DNA of 64,000 nucleotides from Rhizophlyctis rosea (taxonomy: Eukaryota; Chytridiomycota; Chytridiomycetes; Rhizophlyctidales; Rhizophlyctidaceae). The position numbers and the translations under genes are program-made. Shown here piece after piece: positions 24,231 through 35,605 of the stretch (positions within the stretch are counted from its first letter, which is position 1; every line of letters begins with the position of its first letter). Below the pieces are notes generated by a model that made no database searches, was not told the origin of the DNA, and saw nothing but the letters and a program-made list of their open reading frames with translations. The stretch lies in the NCBI GenBank assembly GCA_027596075.1, contig JADGJC010000103.1, positions 56,480-120,479 of the forward strand, read 5' to 3'.

Positions 24231-25424
24231 TCAATTCCACCCCGTCCATTGTATACAGAAAATTACAACCTCCTGCTTCTTCTCGTCCCATGAGCAAACA
24301 GCATGAGATTTCTTGACCGTGGTGCCCAATCTTCCAAATAGTACTGCATCCAATGGCGCAAACATTCGGTCAGGGGCAACAACTGATGCAACAAAATGCG
24401 AATGGTACCGGAGAGGGTCATCTGGTACCCACATCGGAAAACCGTATAGCATGTTAGAATATTCCCACTGATGCGCATTGAAAATTTAGTTCAGACCTGG
24501 ATATAATAGGTAATCTCCGCCAAACTTGCTGCCACTTGTGATGTAATAACCCTTTTCCCACAGCCCCCTGAACACGCGATATCGCGATTCTTCTTTCTCA
24601 TTCCGTGGCCATGTCCAGATTCCAGATTGGTTCGCATCAGCCAGTGATGAAGAAACGCCACTATGTTTGGTATTCCCTATGTACCAAGGCAATGCGCTGG
24701 ACGAAGTCGGTATCGATATAGGTTGAGGTATTTGATTGGGTAATATCAAAGGCGTCTGGGAAGATCCCGACGTAGTTGCATTGTCAGTCGTTGACGCCGG
24801 ATCAGATGAATCTTTTCCCGGCTGTGAAATGGGCTCGGTAACGGTGCTTGCAGCTACTGAACCTTCATCCGGAAGGTTCTCCGCCGGGCTCTGTTTTGCT
24901 GTTCGTTTAGACGCTTTTTCAGCAATCTTGGCGGCCCTTACTGCCTCCGCTGCGGTGCGCCGAGCTTGGTCATAGAGAGCCCATTGCTCAGCTTTCTGTG
25001 ACGCATACTCTTCCAACTGTGTCGCATCCGGAAGACTGTAAGCAGTTGCCTCGTCCGACAGCTGCGCAAGTCCTTTTTGGAACAACGATGTGTTTACGCC
25101 TGTTCTTCAAAGCCGTGCACACAGTCCCAGCCGGGCTAACCTTTCTCCAGCAACAGAGTTACCTCCTCAGGCATCAAGGTCAGAGGCAGCCCGAAGTAGG
25201 TATTTTGCAAAGGCATACGAGGCAACGTTCCGACCAAAGCCCCTACTATATGGTGTTGCGTTCGCAGCTGTAGTACCACTATCAAATTGCACGATGAGTC
25301 ATATTCCATATCATAGATCGTCTCATCGCCGCCAGGTACTAGGCAGTATCATACCGTCTGGATCCCACACGTATGTTCTGCCGCTCGCCACGTGTAAGGT
25401 TATCAAAGTATCTGAGTTGTCCAT
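24231..25424 (-). CDS. SEN34: tRNA-splicing endonuclease subunit SEN34 (catalytic)
   Basis: Four exons: 25355-25424, 25141-25278, 24497-25099 and 24231-24421. SEN34 is the subunit that cuts the 3' splice site of intron-containing pre-tRNAs. The N-terminal domain reads TYVWDPDVVLQLRTQHHIVG, ALVGTLPR, QNTYFGLPLTLMPEEV, as in SEN34. A serine/threonine-rich linker follows, then the nuclease fold: RVFRGLWEKGYYITSGSKFG, GDYLLYPDDPLRYHSHFVA and GRLGTTVKKSHAVCSW. The catalytic triad can be read: tyrosine in the GGDYLLYP region, histidine in HSHF and lysine in VKKSHAV. The product ends IQWTGWN. It starts 1.2 kb from the divergent PWWP gene. Confidence 0.92.
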
Positions 25425-26631
25425 AGCGAAGTATTATCACACGACGATGAGCACCACCCCTATCTAACACCTTGTCTTCTGAGGGTGTCTATTGTTGGTC
25501 CTATTTTTACCATCACAGTAGTCACAGTGCAATGACTTTGAGTGTGGGAAAGCATGAAACCTGGAGATCCCGCAACCATCTGGTATGGGGTGACATTGGG
25601 GTCCATTTGTGTCCTGCCCCGGCCCCGGGACCACCACGGAATTCCCCCAGCTTTGCCCCAGCCACATAATTGGATCCAAAAAGGGGATAAATGACGTGTC
25701 TCCCCGCCCCCAATTTCCCATCTCCCCATCCATCAATTGGGTGCATGATGCATGCATTGGATTGAGATCACTTTCTCCAGCAATCCAATCCTGCCTTTTC
25801 CTATTGCCTGCTGCACTTGCTGCTGCATCACTCTGCACTCCCCACCCTCAACCCGGCTGCAGACTAGAATACACCCAGGGGCAGGAGTACTAAGCTGACA
25901 CTACAAACAAGCTACAACCTAAAATACCCGCTACCCAACTTCCACCAAGTACTGCCTGGCTTGCAGATCCAATCACATCTTCTGAACAGGGACCGCGTTC
26001 ACACAACCTGGGTAAGTAACTGGCTTGTCACTGGCTTTCTCGATTTGTTCCCTCATAACCGGGTATTCCACTCCTCAGTTGATTGTGTCGACATCCGATC
26101 CAGGATCAGATCAACAACGGTCCATCAGCTCAGCGCAACACGGCAAAGTCATAGGTACGGAAGTCGCTTTCGTGAAGTGGCGGAAACCAGTCATCCCGGC
26201 GTGTTGCGTTTGGAAAGATCTAATCCATCGTTCTGAATTCTGATGTATTTGCTACGATCATCTAGGACGAGCACGACTCCGCTTGCCGCTTTATTTACAT
26301 CGCAGTCTCTTGCAACACGTGATTCAATTCTGAGTGGTTAGCAGGTAAATATGCGGCTGTGTGGAGGATCGTACAATCTCACAAGAGACTGATATCTCTT
26401 ACGCAGCAGCGGGTGCTCACGGCATATCTTAAATTATTTCCTGTGCGAACGCCCTTTCTGTAACCTTAAAGCTTGAGGTTGCTGACGAATTCTCCTCCTT
26501 CTCGGTATGTCAATGACGTTGGGGAAAGGCGGGGAAATGGCTTGGATGCTTTAACGAACAAAGGGTTTGGTGATGACATAGCACTGACCATACTCTTGCG
26601 ATCATTAGATTTACCGTATAAGAAAGTACAT
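25425..26631. other. Divergent intergenic region between SEN34 and the PWWP gene
   Basis: No supported gene. Open frames overlap on both strands without domain content. The region must hold both promoters and 5' leaders. I see no strong TATA element and no RNA gene. Confidence 0.5.
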
Positions 26632-28497
26632 ATGGCAGAAACAGCCGACTCGTCCATGTCTTACGCTCAAGCTCCGGAAATCGCAACGAACGGCGGTGAT
26701 GAGAGGCATGCCGATGAGTCCTCGTCGACAACCAGGGAAGAGTACCAATCTGGCGATCTTGTTTGGGCAAAGCTGAAGGGTTATCCTTGGTGGCCAGGCC
26801 GGGTATGTTGCAAAATGCCAAATTCAATCACAATCTTTGCTGAATGGCGGATCTTCAGGTCGCAGCCGAGGATGATCTACCTGACGAGGTGCTGGCCAAA
26901 ACGCCAAAACAAAAGGCTACTCCCGTATTCTTCTTCGGATCACGAGATTAGTAGGTCATCAAATTGATGCCCTTGGGTTCCCAAAACAGTATTAAGATTC
27001 CTCCATATAGCGGCTTTTTCCAAAGTGATGCGTTGAAACCATTCGAGGAACACAAGGAGGAGCTCTCAAAGAAAAACAAAACATCACTGTTTGTCAAGGC
27101 GCTCAAAGAAGTTGAGGATCCATCGATCATTGATAGGGAGAGGGAGGAGGCGGAGGAGCGGCAAAAGGCAGCCCAAGATAAAAAGCGGAAATCGATGACT
27201 CCCTCCAAAAAACCGTCCAGCGTGGGAACTCCTTCCAGCGGGAAGAAGAAGAAGGCTAAGGCGGTTGCCGCGGACTCTGATGATGAGGAACCGGAGGGGA
27301 AAAAGAAACGCAAAGTGGATTACTCTGATGCGGAGGAGGATACTGTAAGCGAAAATCGTCTGGCTAATGGACCTTGAAAGTGAAAATACTTATGCCGCCC
27401 ACATAGCCGCGATCCGACAAAAAGCGACGCAAAAGTTCAAACTCCAAATCACTGGCGCTGCCATCTGGGAAAGAAGTACACAGTCAGGAGGAAGAGCGGG
27501 AGTCGGACCAGGAGAACCCTCCCAAGAAGAAGGCCAAATCTGACAAATCTGGTATGTCGACTGGCGATTGTGCAGGCCAACGGAGTGCTCACGAATGTTC
27601 TTCGTGGCATGTGTAGAGGGCGACAAATTCAAAGAAGACCTCAACAAGTATCGCAAGAAACTTCAGGCCTTCATTCTGCAACCGCATCGCTCTCCTGACG
27701 ACTTCAAGAAAGCCAGCGAGTATCTGTCGAGGCTAGAGAAGATGGAGATTCGTGATTCTGAATTGCTGAAGGTAATCACATTTTCCCCATGAACATCGAC
27801 TCAATACCTGAACGCCATCTTTCGGACACAACAGGAGAGCAAACTCGGCAAAGTTTTGAAGAAGCTCTCCAAAACCAAGTTTGACCAGCTCGATCCGCCG
27901 GAAGAGGACGAGTACAACCTTAGCGGCCGGGCGGACGCGCAGATCAGGGCCATCATGAAGCACGTCATGCCGAAGGATCCAAAGGACGCGACGGCGGCGG
28001 GTAAAGGGGATGAAGACTCGGAGACGGGCGACCAGAGCCCTACGGCGGCGAACGGCAAGGAGGAACCCAAGACGCCGGCGAAGAAGGCAAAGAAGGAGGA
28101 GAAGGTGAAGGAGGAGGAGGGCGTGAAAGATAAGAGTGCAGTGAAGGAGAAGAGTCTGGCCAAAGAAAAGAGCCCGGCTAAGGAGAAGAGTCCGGCGAAG
28201 GATGAGAGCCCAGTGAAGGAGGAGGAACGCGCCGATGCTCCGGCTGAGGATGCCATGCAGATTGATTCTGTTGAGGAGGGCGTGAAGGAGGAGGATCAGG
28301 TTGCTGATGGGAAGGGCGGGGAGAAGGGCGATGATCAGGGAGCCGAGAAGGGAAAGGCAAATGAGCAGGGGTCTGGGAGTAAAGGAGCAGAGGTGAAGGG
28401 AGAGGACGGCATTACTAAGATGGATGAAGATGAGGTTCCTGGGGAGGCGGGTGCCGAGAAGGAGGAGGGGGCTCAAGATGCTAAAGCAGAGGAGTAG
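26632..28497 (+). CDS. PWWP-domain chromatin protein, HDGF/LEDGF-like
   Basis: Six exons: 26632-26802, 26859-26950, 26990-27344, 27407-27551, 27617-27771 and 27835-28497, about 525 residues. The PWWP domain opens with GDLVWAKLKGYPWWPGRVAA and continues with TPVFFFGSRDYIKIPPY and LKPFEEHKEEL; PWWP domains bind methylated H3K36 nucleosomes. Lysine- and serine-rich nuclear-signal stretches follow. A helical domain (FKEDLNKYRKKLQAF ... EYLSRLEKMEIRDSELLK, KLGKVLKKLSKTKF) then takes the position and general form of the LEDGF/HRP2 integrase-binding (TFIIS N-terminal-like) domain. The last 170 residues are KE/SP repeats such as KEKSPAKEKSPAKDESPVKE. A role tethering transcription factors to active chromatin is inference from this architecture. 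Confidence 0.83.
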
Positions 28498-30400
28498 GGA
28501 TGAATTTGATATTGCGAGTTTTGGCAAATGGAAGCAGTTGTTCCGTTGATGCCTTCTTTGTACATAACGCTATTATTTGGAACAGTTGGTTTTTTTCCTT
28601 TTTCTTGCGAGCAGATGGGTCTTTGTGTGGTCCGTGTGGAAGTGGTTTCGCCAGGTCAGGATCAAGTTTCAGGAACCAACGTGGTATTGTTGAATATTTT
28701 ACAGAGACTATACACAAAGGTCGAAACGACACAGGACTTTTGGTGAAATGTTTCCCGCTTTCACGGTTCCCATCTCCCAGCGACGCATAGCGCGCAAGTC
28801 TTGCAGTGAGAACATTGGTTTACTCGAGAACTGGAGAAGGTGGTAGAGCTCCCCGATCGCCGGTGCCGTTTCCGCTGCCATCCCTTACCCCGGCCTCCCC
28901 AAAACATCAAATGAAACGCACGACGCTCACCATAACTCCACGCACGAGTCCACTTGTTGACCACCCTGGTAGAGGACGCCGAAGTCTTGCCTGACCGCTG
29001 GGATACCCAATCTCCCTGGTATTGACCATTACGGAGACCGAGAGCACGTCCGGGCAAACGTGGCCCTGCTCGACAAGGACTTGGCTCCAAGCAGTCATTT
29101 GACGCCAGAGGAGCAAAGACATCGTCGGCGAAACGTCGAGTTCTTCCAAGATGGGGCGAAATCGCACTGGCAAAAGAAAAGAACCGAGTTCCCTACCTTC
29201 ATTGATTCAAACTATACTACTACAATGGGAAGACTATACACTACTACTGCTCTCCAACCACTATCCAACGCGTTGGCCCGTTGGAAGCTCCCTCGTCGGA
29301 GATCGTGGATGCTGCCGGGCGCCGACTCCCTTGCCAGAAGGGAGGGTTCCCCTATTCACCGGGTCAGGCATTATGATCATAAACGCAGAGCACGGCATCC
29401 ACTAGCTTGAAGACAGCATATGAGCTAGAATAGATGGTAGTTCATCTATGAAACGGAAAACGGTAAAGACGCTAGTTTGTTGGTTCGCAGGATCTGTTCC
29501 CGCGTGGCAAAATATATGGCAGGCGAGGCAGCGGCGAGTGTTGCTGGCGAACGGAGTAATGTGGTCTGAGTTGGAGAGAGGAAAAGGAATGAATTAGGGA
29601 TTTGCGTGAAAAGAAGGGCGGGAAAAGGTTGACTCAGGATCTTGCAGGTATGACAGAATGCGAGGGAGTCTAAGCGAATGCGAAGATAAGTTGAAAGTAT
29701 GCGAAAGAGCCTTGTTCCAGTTCGGAGGAGTGTTGGCGGCAAGGAGTCTTGAGCCGGAAGCAGTCTTGAGAGAGCGACTGCTGTTCTGCAGATTTGGACC
29801 GTTACACGTCCCACCCCTGAACGTCTTAAGACTGGGTGTTTGCAGGGTTCAAGAAGAACCTCAGCAGAGGGAAAGAAGGTTAAACTTGTCTTGAGAGCGG
29901 AATGCTGTTCTGCAGATTTGGACCGTTACACGTCCCACCCCTGAACGTCTTTGAGACTGGGTGTTTGCAGGGTTCAAAAAGAACCTCAGCAGAAGCCATC
30001 GATGGCGTCTTTTGGTCTTAGCCGTTCGCGGAAGAAACTTGGGGTTGCAGCGATGCCTTGACATATGTCGGCCGCCCGTGTCGAGCCTTGGTAGCCGAAG
30101 AAGTGTCTTGACGTGAGAAACCTTCCAGATGAATGGAACTTTCGTGCCTTAAGGAATGTTGAAGGAAGAACCGCAACTACGCAAGTAGGCCACGCGGGGA
30201 GAGAAGGAGAAGGAAAGGTGGCTGTTGTGGTAGGGTGCTCACGATGACTCATTGAATTCAGTCCGACAGCTCGGACTTAGTCAAAGACCCTGAAAAGCCA
30301 CCTTGCCTTCTGACCCATGTTTGAAACGAACCCCCAATTTCGCATGAGAATCTTACCACCTTGAAAATAAACACTACAGAAAATCATATTCAAAACGGTA
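28498..30400. other. Intergenic stretch, 1.9 kb, no gene recognised
   Basis: Begins with the T-rich 3' end of the PWWP gene. Open frames at 28,760-29,410 on both strands show no recognisable domain. The right half contains the direct duplication described separately. Composition and lack of coherent frames suggest old mobile-element or decayed sequence, but I cannot name it. Confidence 0.4.
29764..29994. repeat. Direct duplication, two copies of about 105 bases
   Basis: Copy 1 (29764-29868) and copy 2 (29890-29994) share long near-identical runs, for example 'gttctgcagatttggaccgt', 'tacacgtcccacccctgaac' and 'gggtgtttgcagggttcaa', with a handful of substitutions and small indels. The offset is about 126-128 bases. 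No coding function is apparent. Confidence 0.85.
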
Positions 30401-31771
30401 ATGACACCTTACATGCTCCGCAACGTGATAGCAAAGAGATTTTCCGGGTCGCTGAGGTTCCATACCTCAAAGCGGAATATAGTACTTCCTGCTTCATATC
30501 AGGTAACGTCTTGATCAACAGTCGCCCCGCCGCTATTTTGAGTGTTCAGGTCTGTTGCCTGCACAGACAACTCACTTTGAGCCGCCTTCGCACAAAGTAC
30601 GACCCCTCCTACGTCCGCATAGTCGATGTCTCTCCCCGTGACGGCCTCCAAAACGAACCCAAACCCATCCCTACCGAAACCAAAATCTCCCTCATAACAA
30701 AACTCACCGCCGCCGGCCTTCCGGTAGTCGAAACCACCTCGTTTGTCTCCCCAAAATGGGTGCCGCAGCTCGCCGACGCTGCGGATGTCGTTAAGGGCAT
30801 CCCGAAGTCGTCGAAAACGGCGTATCCGGTTTTGACGCCGAATGTTAAGGGTTTGGAAAGAGCACTGGCTTTGGGCGTGGAGGAGGTGGCGATTTTCCCG
30901 GCGGTGACGGAGGCGTTTTCGAAGAGAAATTTGAATGCGACTGTGGAGGAGACCCTGAGCAGGTTTGGAGATGTTTGTAAGCTCGCGTTGGAGAATGGGG
31001 TTAGGGTTCGGGGGTGAGTACTGTCGTTTGAAACCTGGCACGTCAATGTCAACTTGGTTCAGTGTTTGGGGTATGATGTACGAAACTAAAGATTGCATTT
31101 TCCCCCTATTCCAGCTACGCATCGGTAGTTCTCGGCTGTCCCTACGAAGGTGCCGTCTCTCCTTCCGCCGCAGCTCGCCTCTCTGAACGGCTTATCAACA
31201 TGGGATGTTACGAAATCTCTCTGGGAGACACGATCGGGACGGGCACCCCAAATAAGATGCGAGAGTTGTTGAAGGCGGTCAGCACCGTCGTGCCGGTGGA
31301 GAAGCTGGCGGTACACTGCCATGATACGTATGGGCAGGCAATTGCGAATATTTACGAGGCTATCAATGTGAGTTTTGATTGAGTGGAGGATGTTCTGTGA
31401 TGGGCGGTTGTCCATTTTGCAATGCTATCCAAAGATTGTTTACTAAAATGGGTTGGTTGTTGTGTCAGTTTGGGGTTCGGGTGGTTGATAGTTCGGTGGC
31501 CGGTATTGGTGAGTTCGATATTTCCTTTCCTCGATTGAACATTGCTGGCTATCATTAACATCTACTATCCCAATCAGGTGGTTGTCCATATGCCAAAGGC
31601 GCAACGGGCAACGTAGCAACAGAAGATGTGCTCTACCTTGTTCATGGAATGGGTTTACGAACTGGAGTAGATTTGAGCGAGACGGTCAAAATCGGCAACT
31701 GGATTTCACAGGAATTGGGAAGGAAGAATGCTTCACGGGTCGGGGCTGCTCTCACTGCAAAAGCAGTGTAG
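30401..31771 (+). CDS. HMGCL: Hydroxymethylglutaryl-CoA lyase, mitochondrial
   Basis: Cleaves HMG-CoA to acetyl-CoA and acetoacetate, the last step of leucine breakdown. Five exons: 30401-30502, 30550-31013, 31115-31367, 31469-31508 and 31578-31771. Exon 1 begins MTPYMLRNVIAKRFSGSLRF, an arginine-rich, acid-free leader typical of a mitochondrial presequence, which decides the start. The TIM barrel has IVDVSPRDGLQNE (metal-binding aspartate), VETTSFVSPKWVPQLADA, ISLGDTIGTGTP, AVHCHDTYGQA (metal-binding histidines) and GIGGCPYAKGATGNVATEDV, the HMG-CoA lyase signature with the catalytic cysteine. There is no C-terminal peroxisomal CKL-type signal; the protein ends AALTAKAV. Confidence 0.95.
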
Positions 31772-31996
31772 TTGTTGCCCAGTTATGCTTTCGACATCAT
31801 ATCAGAGTGAGTGGGAAATACGTAAAGTATTGAAACTCGTGGTTGGTTTGTACAAACAGTATCTTTGGTAAGATGTTATATACATGTACATATGCGAAAA
31901 AAAATGCTGGGGGAAAACGCTAGCAAATTCTGTTTGCGAAGGGGGTGGTTTGGAGTGGAGGTGTAAGGGTATTTTGGTCAAAACAAGGTGAACACT

Positions 31997-32770
31997 TCAT
32001 CCAGCGTATTTCTTTGTGAAATCCTTTGCGGTCTTTTTGAATTTAGCGGGGTCGGTGTTGTATATTTCTGCGATGCTCGGCTGCAGGGCGTCGTCTGGGT
32101 TGGGGAATTGCAGGAGGTTCACCAGCGCGGCCAGGACGTCGACGAGCTTTGTTGCTGGTTTCCAAACCTGTTGGGTTTGCAGATATCGTGTAATCAGCAA
32201 GAGTGCGTGGGTACTTGCGTCAAAGATAGCAGTGGATATTTCGCGCTGAGCGATGCCTACCTCAGTCTTCAGCAATCCTACACAAATTGATCCATCGTCA
32301 TCGATATTTGGATGGTAGATCTTCGTGGCAAACTTGACCTGATAGGAGAGAGTTAGTTCCTCTGAAGTTGCCGCAGGGCTTGGTCCATGCCTTATCCGGG
32401 AAAGGCCCCTAAGCTCTTGCGTACCTTTGGTGGTTTGAAGGGATAATCTGTGGAAAATTCGATGTCGATTTTGAACACGCCTTTTGCGTAGGGGGTATCT
32501 GCCTGTTTGTTCGCGGCCAGATGAGTTGGTCGAAAGCCTTGGTGAAGACAAACGTTTGTCCTTGTCAGTGGGGATACATACTGGCCCGATGAGCTGCCCC
32601 TGCCAGCGCAACAAGTCGTCTCCCACAGGTCCAGCGCTGATATTGTCCACTGGGTTGTTGGTCAGCTCAATAAGCTCCTGGATGTTGTTGGAGAATTATG
32701 AGAAAGGCAAAGTTAACGAAACTCAAAAGGGCCCCGAGTGTCATACCTTCTGAATTCTACGCACGGCCAT
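31997..32770 (-). CDS. Ubiquitin-conjugating enzyme E2
   Basis: Five exons: 32747-32770, 32582-32677, 32425-32502, 32261-32338 and 31997-32167, about 148 residues, a minimal UBC core. The order is MAVRRIQKELIELTNNPVDN, AGPVGDDLLRWQGQLIGPAD, PYAKGVFKIDIEFSTDYPFK, KIYHPNID and GSICVGLLKTEVWKPATKLV. The HPN tripeptide and the cysteine of GSIC are the catalytic elements. The product ends FTKKYAG. The WKPATK and AEIY..D..KF..TAKDFTKKY pattern is closest to UBE2D/UBE2L-type enzymes, but I do not assign a subfamily. It is divergent from the RRM protein gene 1.2 kb away. Confidence 0.93.
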
Positions 32771-32933
32771 ATTACTTGTATGTGGACAGAGAGTGTTTTA
32801 GGCTTCTGTTGTGTTATAGGTATGTGGGTGAAGTTCAATTGCTGTGGTGTAGCGATTGGGGTGAAGAATGGGGAGTGCTGCGGATTCCTGAATGGCAAGA
32901 GACTGTGTTCAGTTTCGCAAGGGGATGATTGTG

Positions 32934-32977
32934 TCACCTGATGTGACCACAGTCACTGTCTCACTGACGTCAGGTGA
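32934..32977. promoter_or_regulatory. CRE palindrome and flanking inverted repeat in a divergent promoter
   Basis: TGACGTCA at 32965-32972 is a perfect ATF/CREB (bZIP) site. It overlaps the right arm of an inverted repeat, TCACCTGA (32934-32941) and TCAGGTGA (32970-32977). The element lies about 165 bases upstream of the E2 start. Binding is inferred from the motif. Confidence 0.5.
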
Positions 32978-33419
32978 TGCATAATTAGGGCAGAACTCTC
33001 TTCTCCTTTTCTGTCAGCCTCAAATAAGCGAGGCTTTCTTGCCATCATGCACGCCCTGTCGGTTGCCAGCGTGCAGGCCACCCACCACTTGTTATCCGCC
33101 CTGGTCCGCCCGCCACGCCTGAGCCTGGCCCCGAATACGGAGGCCTGCTCCTCCTGGTCAGTGGTGGTGCGAGCGTGTGTGATCTGTCCCATTTCTCTCT
33201 CTTTTTGTCATCTTCTTTTCGTTGTTGATTCAGTTGGTTGGTTAGACTCCCTCACTGAGACCCTCAGTCGCACTTGCAAGGTAAATCATTGATTGGTGGT
33301 GTTCAAGTAGGACGTGCATCATCGTGGGAAATAGAGAATGAGACACGGACCTCAGTAGTATATTTGACAGCCTATGATGGGAGAGTGGGGGGAGAGGCTA
33401 TTTTTGAATTTGTTTACAT

Positions 33420-33600
33420 TCCATCCACCCCATCACACACACTCACCTACTACTCACCTATCCGCCCCCTCTCCACTTCTGCTTCTCTCTTCTCCCCTCC
33501 CAACACCTCACGTTCCCACACACACTTCCCCACTCACACACATTCACTCACCCACCTGGCGCCCACCGGCCTTTGCCTCTGTGTCCATACGCTGACTCAT
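33420..33600. repeat. CA/CT-rich low-complexity tract
   Basis: One strand is dominated by C, A and T with many 'cacacac' and 'ctcac' runs. It lies 400-550 bases upstream of the RRM protein start and is likely part of its promoter or 5' leader. Confidence 0.6.
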
Positions 33601-33966
33601 CTGCGCCACATCCATGTCCTATTCTGTATCAATGATCATCCCACACATTGATTGATCGTCTTCTCATCAAACACCACTGATCACCCTCCCCCTGCTCAAC
33701 CTTCCATCATCCAGCAGATCCCATAAAACATTCATACAAGACCTCATCAACGGTGGGTGGTCTCAGCTCTTCGCGTTTGCAGGTATTTCGCGATCGCCAT
33801 CTTGCTCATCTACTTTCACGCGCCAGCCACTATCTTACCGTGTGCACTTGCTCGTTCGCATTCCGAGATCCCATATACACAATCCCGACGTCCCCAGCAT
33901 ATAGACTCTGTCTATACTATACCTCCAAATACATTATACCTTTAACCGGAGATTTCAATCGACAAA

Positions 33967-35605
33967 ATGTTGGCTGGTGCACCTCCAAGCGATGGCCTCG
34001 AAAGCTACCCAACTCTCTTCGTCAGGTAAATAAACAATCTTTTGTTTACTGAGAGCCGCACTCATGACGCGTTGCCTTTTTTAGCGGTCTGCCACCGACC
34101 ATTACGGAGCTCGTAAGTTGTGAAACTAAAACCATGGTGGAAGGAACAATGCTAATGCGCTCAAATAGGATTTGGTAAAAGTCCTGAACGAGATGAAGAT
34201 GGAAACGTAAGTGTAGTTCACGTGTATGCGTCGATGTCATACTATATGTCACTGACATGCATCGGTCCTGTTCCTAGCAAGGTCATCATTGAGCGAGACC
34301 CCGTGACATCGACTCCTCTGGGAAGAATCAAGCTAGTATTCAGATATCAACCTGATGGTATGTTCGCAGATCGTCAACAGAAAATCGAAGAGATCCTGAT
34401 TCATTCACATCCTTCAGCGGAACGATTCTTCGCCACCGTGAATTCGTCAATGTTCTTGGGTGCAAAGGTGCATTTGACTTTCAAGGATCCCAACATGAAC
34501 TTCAGCAACACGTCCGGCGCCAAATCCATCGTTGTCAAGCACATTCCGTTGGGCGTGACGTCACTCGAGTTCTACGAATCAGTACGGACATATGGGCGCA
34601 TCATCTCGTGCAAGGTCATGATTGATCGCTCGGGCACGGAGTCGTACGCGTTGCTTCAATTCGAGAACCAGGATCATGCTGACAAGTGTGTTGCGGAACT
34701 GAATGGAAGTCAATTCAAGGGAAACACAATGTAAGAATCAACTAATTATTGCATCATGACATTGAGCTGCAATTGACGTGAAATTTCAATCGCCCAGTTC
34801 GCTATCCTGGCAATTCCCGAAAAACTCGCCATATCAATACCCTACTGTGAAGACATCTCCTACGCAGCGCGCGTCATTGCCACCGACAACACAACCTGGC
34901 AACGGGCCATTGTCACCCAACGCTGGCACCCCAGGCTGGCAATCCCCTACGAATGGATCGGTTGCCGCCCCGGCCGGGTGGACACAACCAGGTGCTAACC
35001 AATCAGGATGGGTTCCCAACGCCCCTGTGACCGCACCGATTGGCGGATGGACAACTGGGCCCGGACAACCGGGATGGTCGACCAGCTCCCCGTCACAATC
35101 ACCAACCCCTCCCGCCCAATGGCAGTCCCCCGGTGGCAGTCCATCCCCCAACGGCTGGCAAGGCCAACCGCCCCTCAGCACCTCCCCCGTCGCCGGCTCA
35201 CCCACTGGCTGGCACAACCAAAACGGCGTCGTCTCCCCAACCAACGGCTTCCCCGGTGCCGCGAACAACGGCGACTCGAACCTCGACGAAAAGAACCTGT
35301 ACGTGAAGAACCTCGAAGACCACATCGACAACCTCGAGCTCTTCAACATGTTCCGCAAGTTCGGGCGCATCATTTCGGCGCGCGTCATGAGGGATGATAC
35401 TACGGGGCGGAGCAAAGGGTTCGGGTTCGTGTCGTACGAGAGCTCCGACCAGGCGGCGAGGGCGTTAAGGGAGATGAATGGGAAGCGGTATGGGAGCAAG
35501 AACTTGGTGGTCAACATTGCGGAGCCCAAGAGTTATAGGCAGAACAAGCTCGCCGCGTTCCATGCGTCGAAGAATAGCGTGAGTGGCATGCCGATGTCGC
35601 CTTGA
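33967..35605 (+). CDS. RRM RNA-binding protein with a GW-rich linker
   Basis: Five exons: 33967-34025, 34085-34112, 34169-34206, 34278-34730 and 34791-35605, about 460 residues. The N-terminus (SYPTLFVSGLPPTITELDLV) is a divergent RRM. A second RRM follows: KSIVVKHIPLGVTSLEFYES with the YALLQF RNP1-like strand. Then comes a linker of about 115 residues rich in P, G, S and T with eight tryptophans, seven of them in GW pairs (PGWQ, AGWT, SGWV, GGWT, PGWS, NGWQ, TGWH). The last domain is a canonical RRM: KNLYVKNLEDHID (RNP2), GRSKGFGFVSYES (RNP1), ending with a basic tail. RRM3 resembles poly(A)-binding proteins. The protein is probably cytoplasmic and acts on mRNA; the partner of the GW linker is unknown. 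Confidence 0.87.

Noticed and set aside
25460..25838. Open frame of 124 codons between SEN34 and the PWWP gene
   Set aside because: Three overlapping frames are open on both strands here and none shows a domain; treated as promoter sequence.
28761..29410. Open frames on both strands that might be a mobile-element ORF
   Set aside because: No conserved motif could be read, so no element was called.
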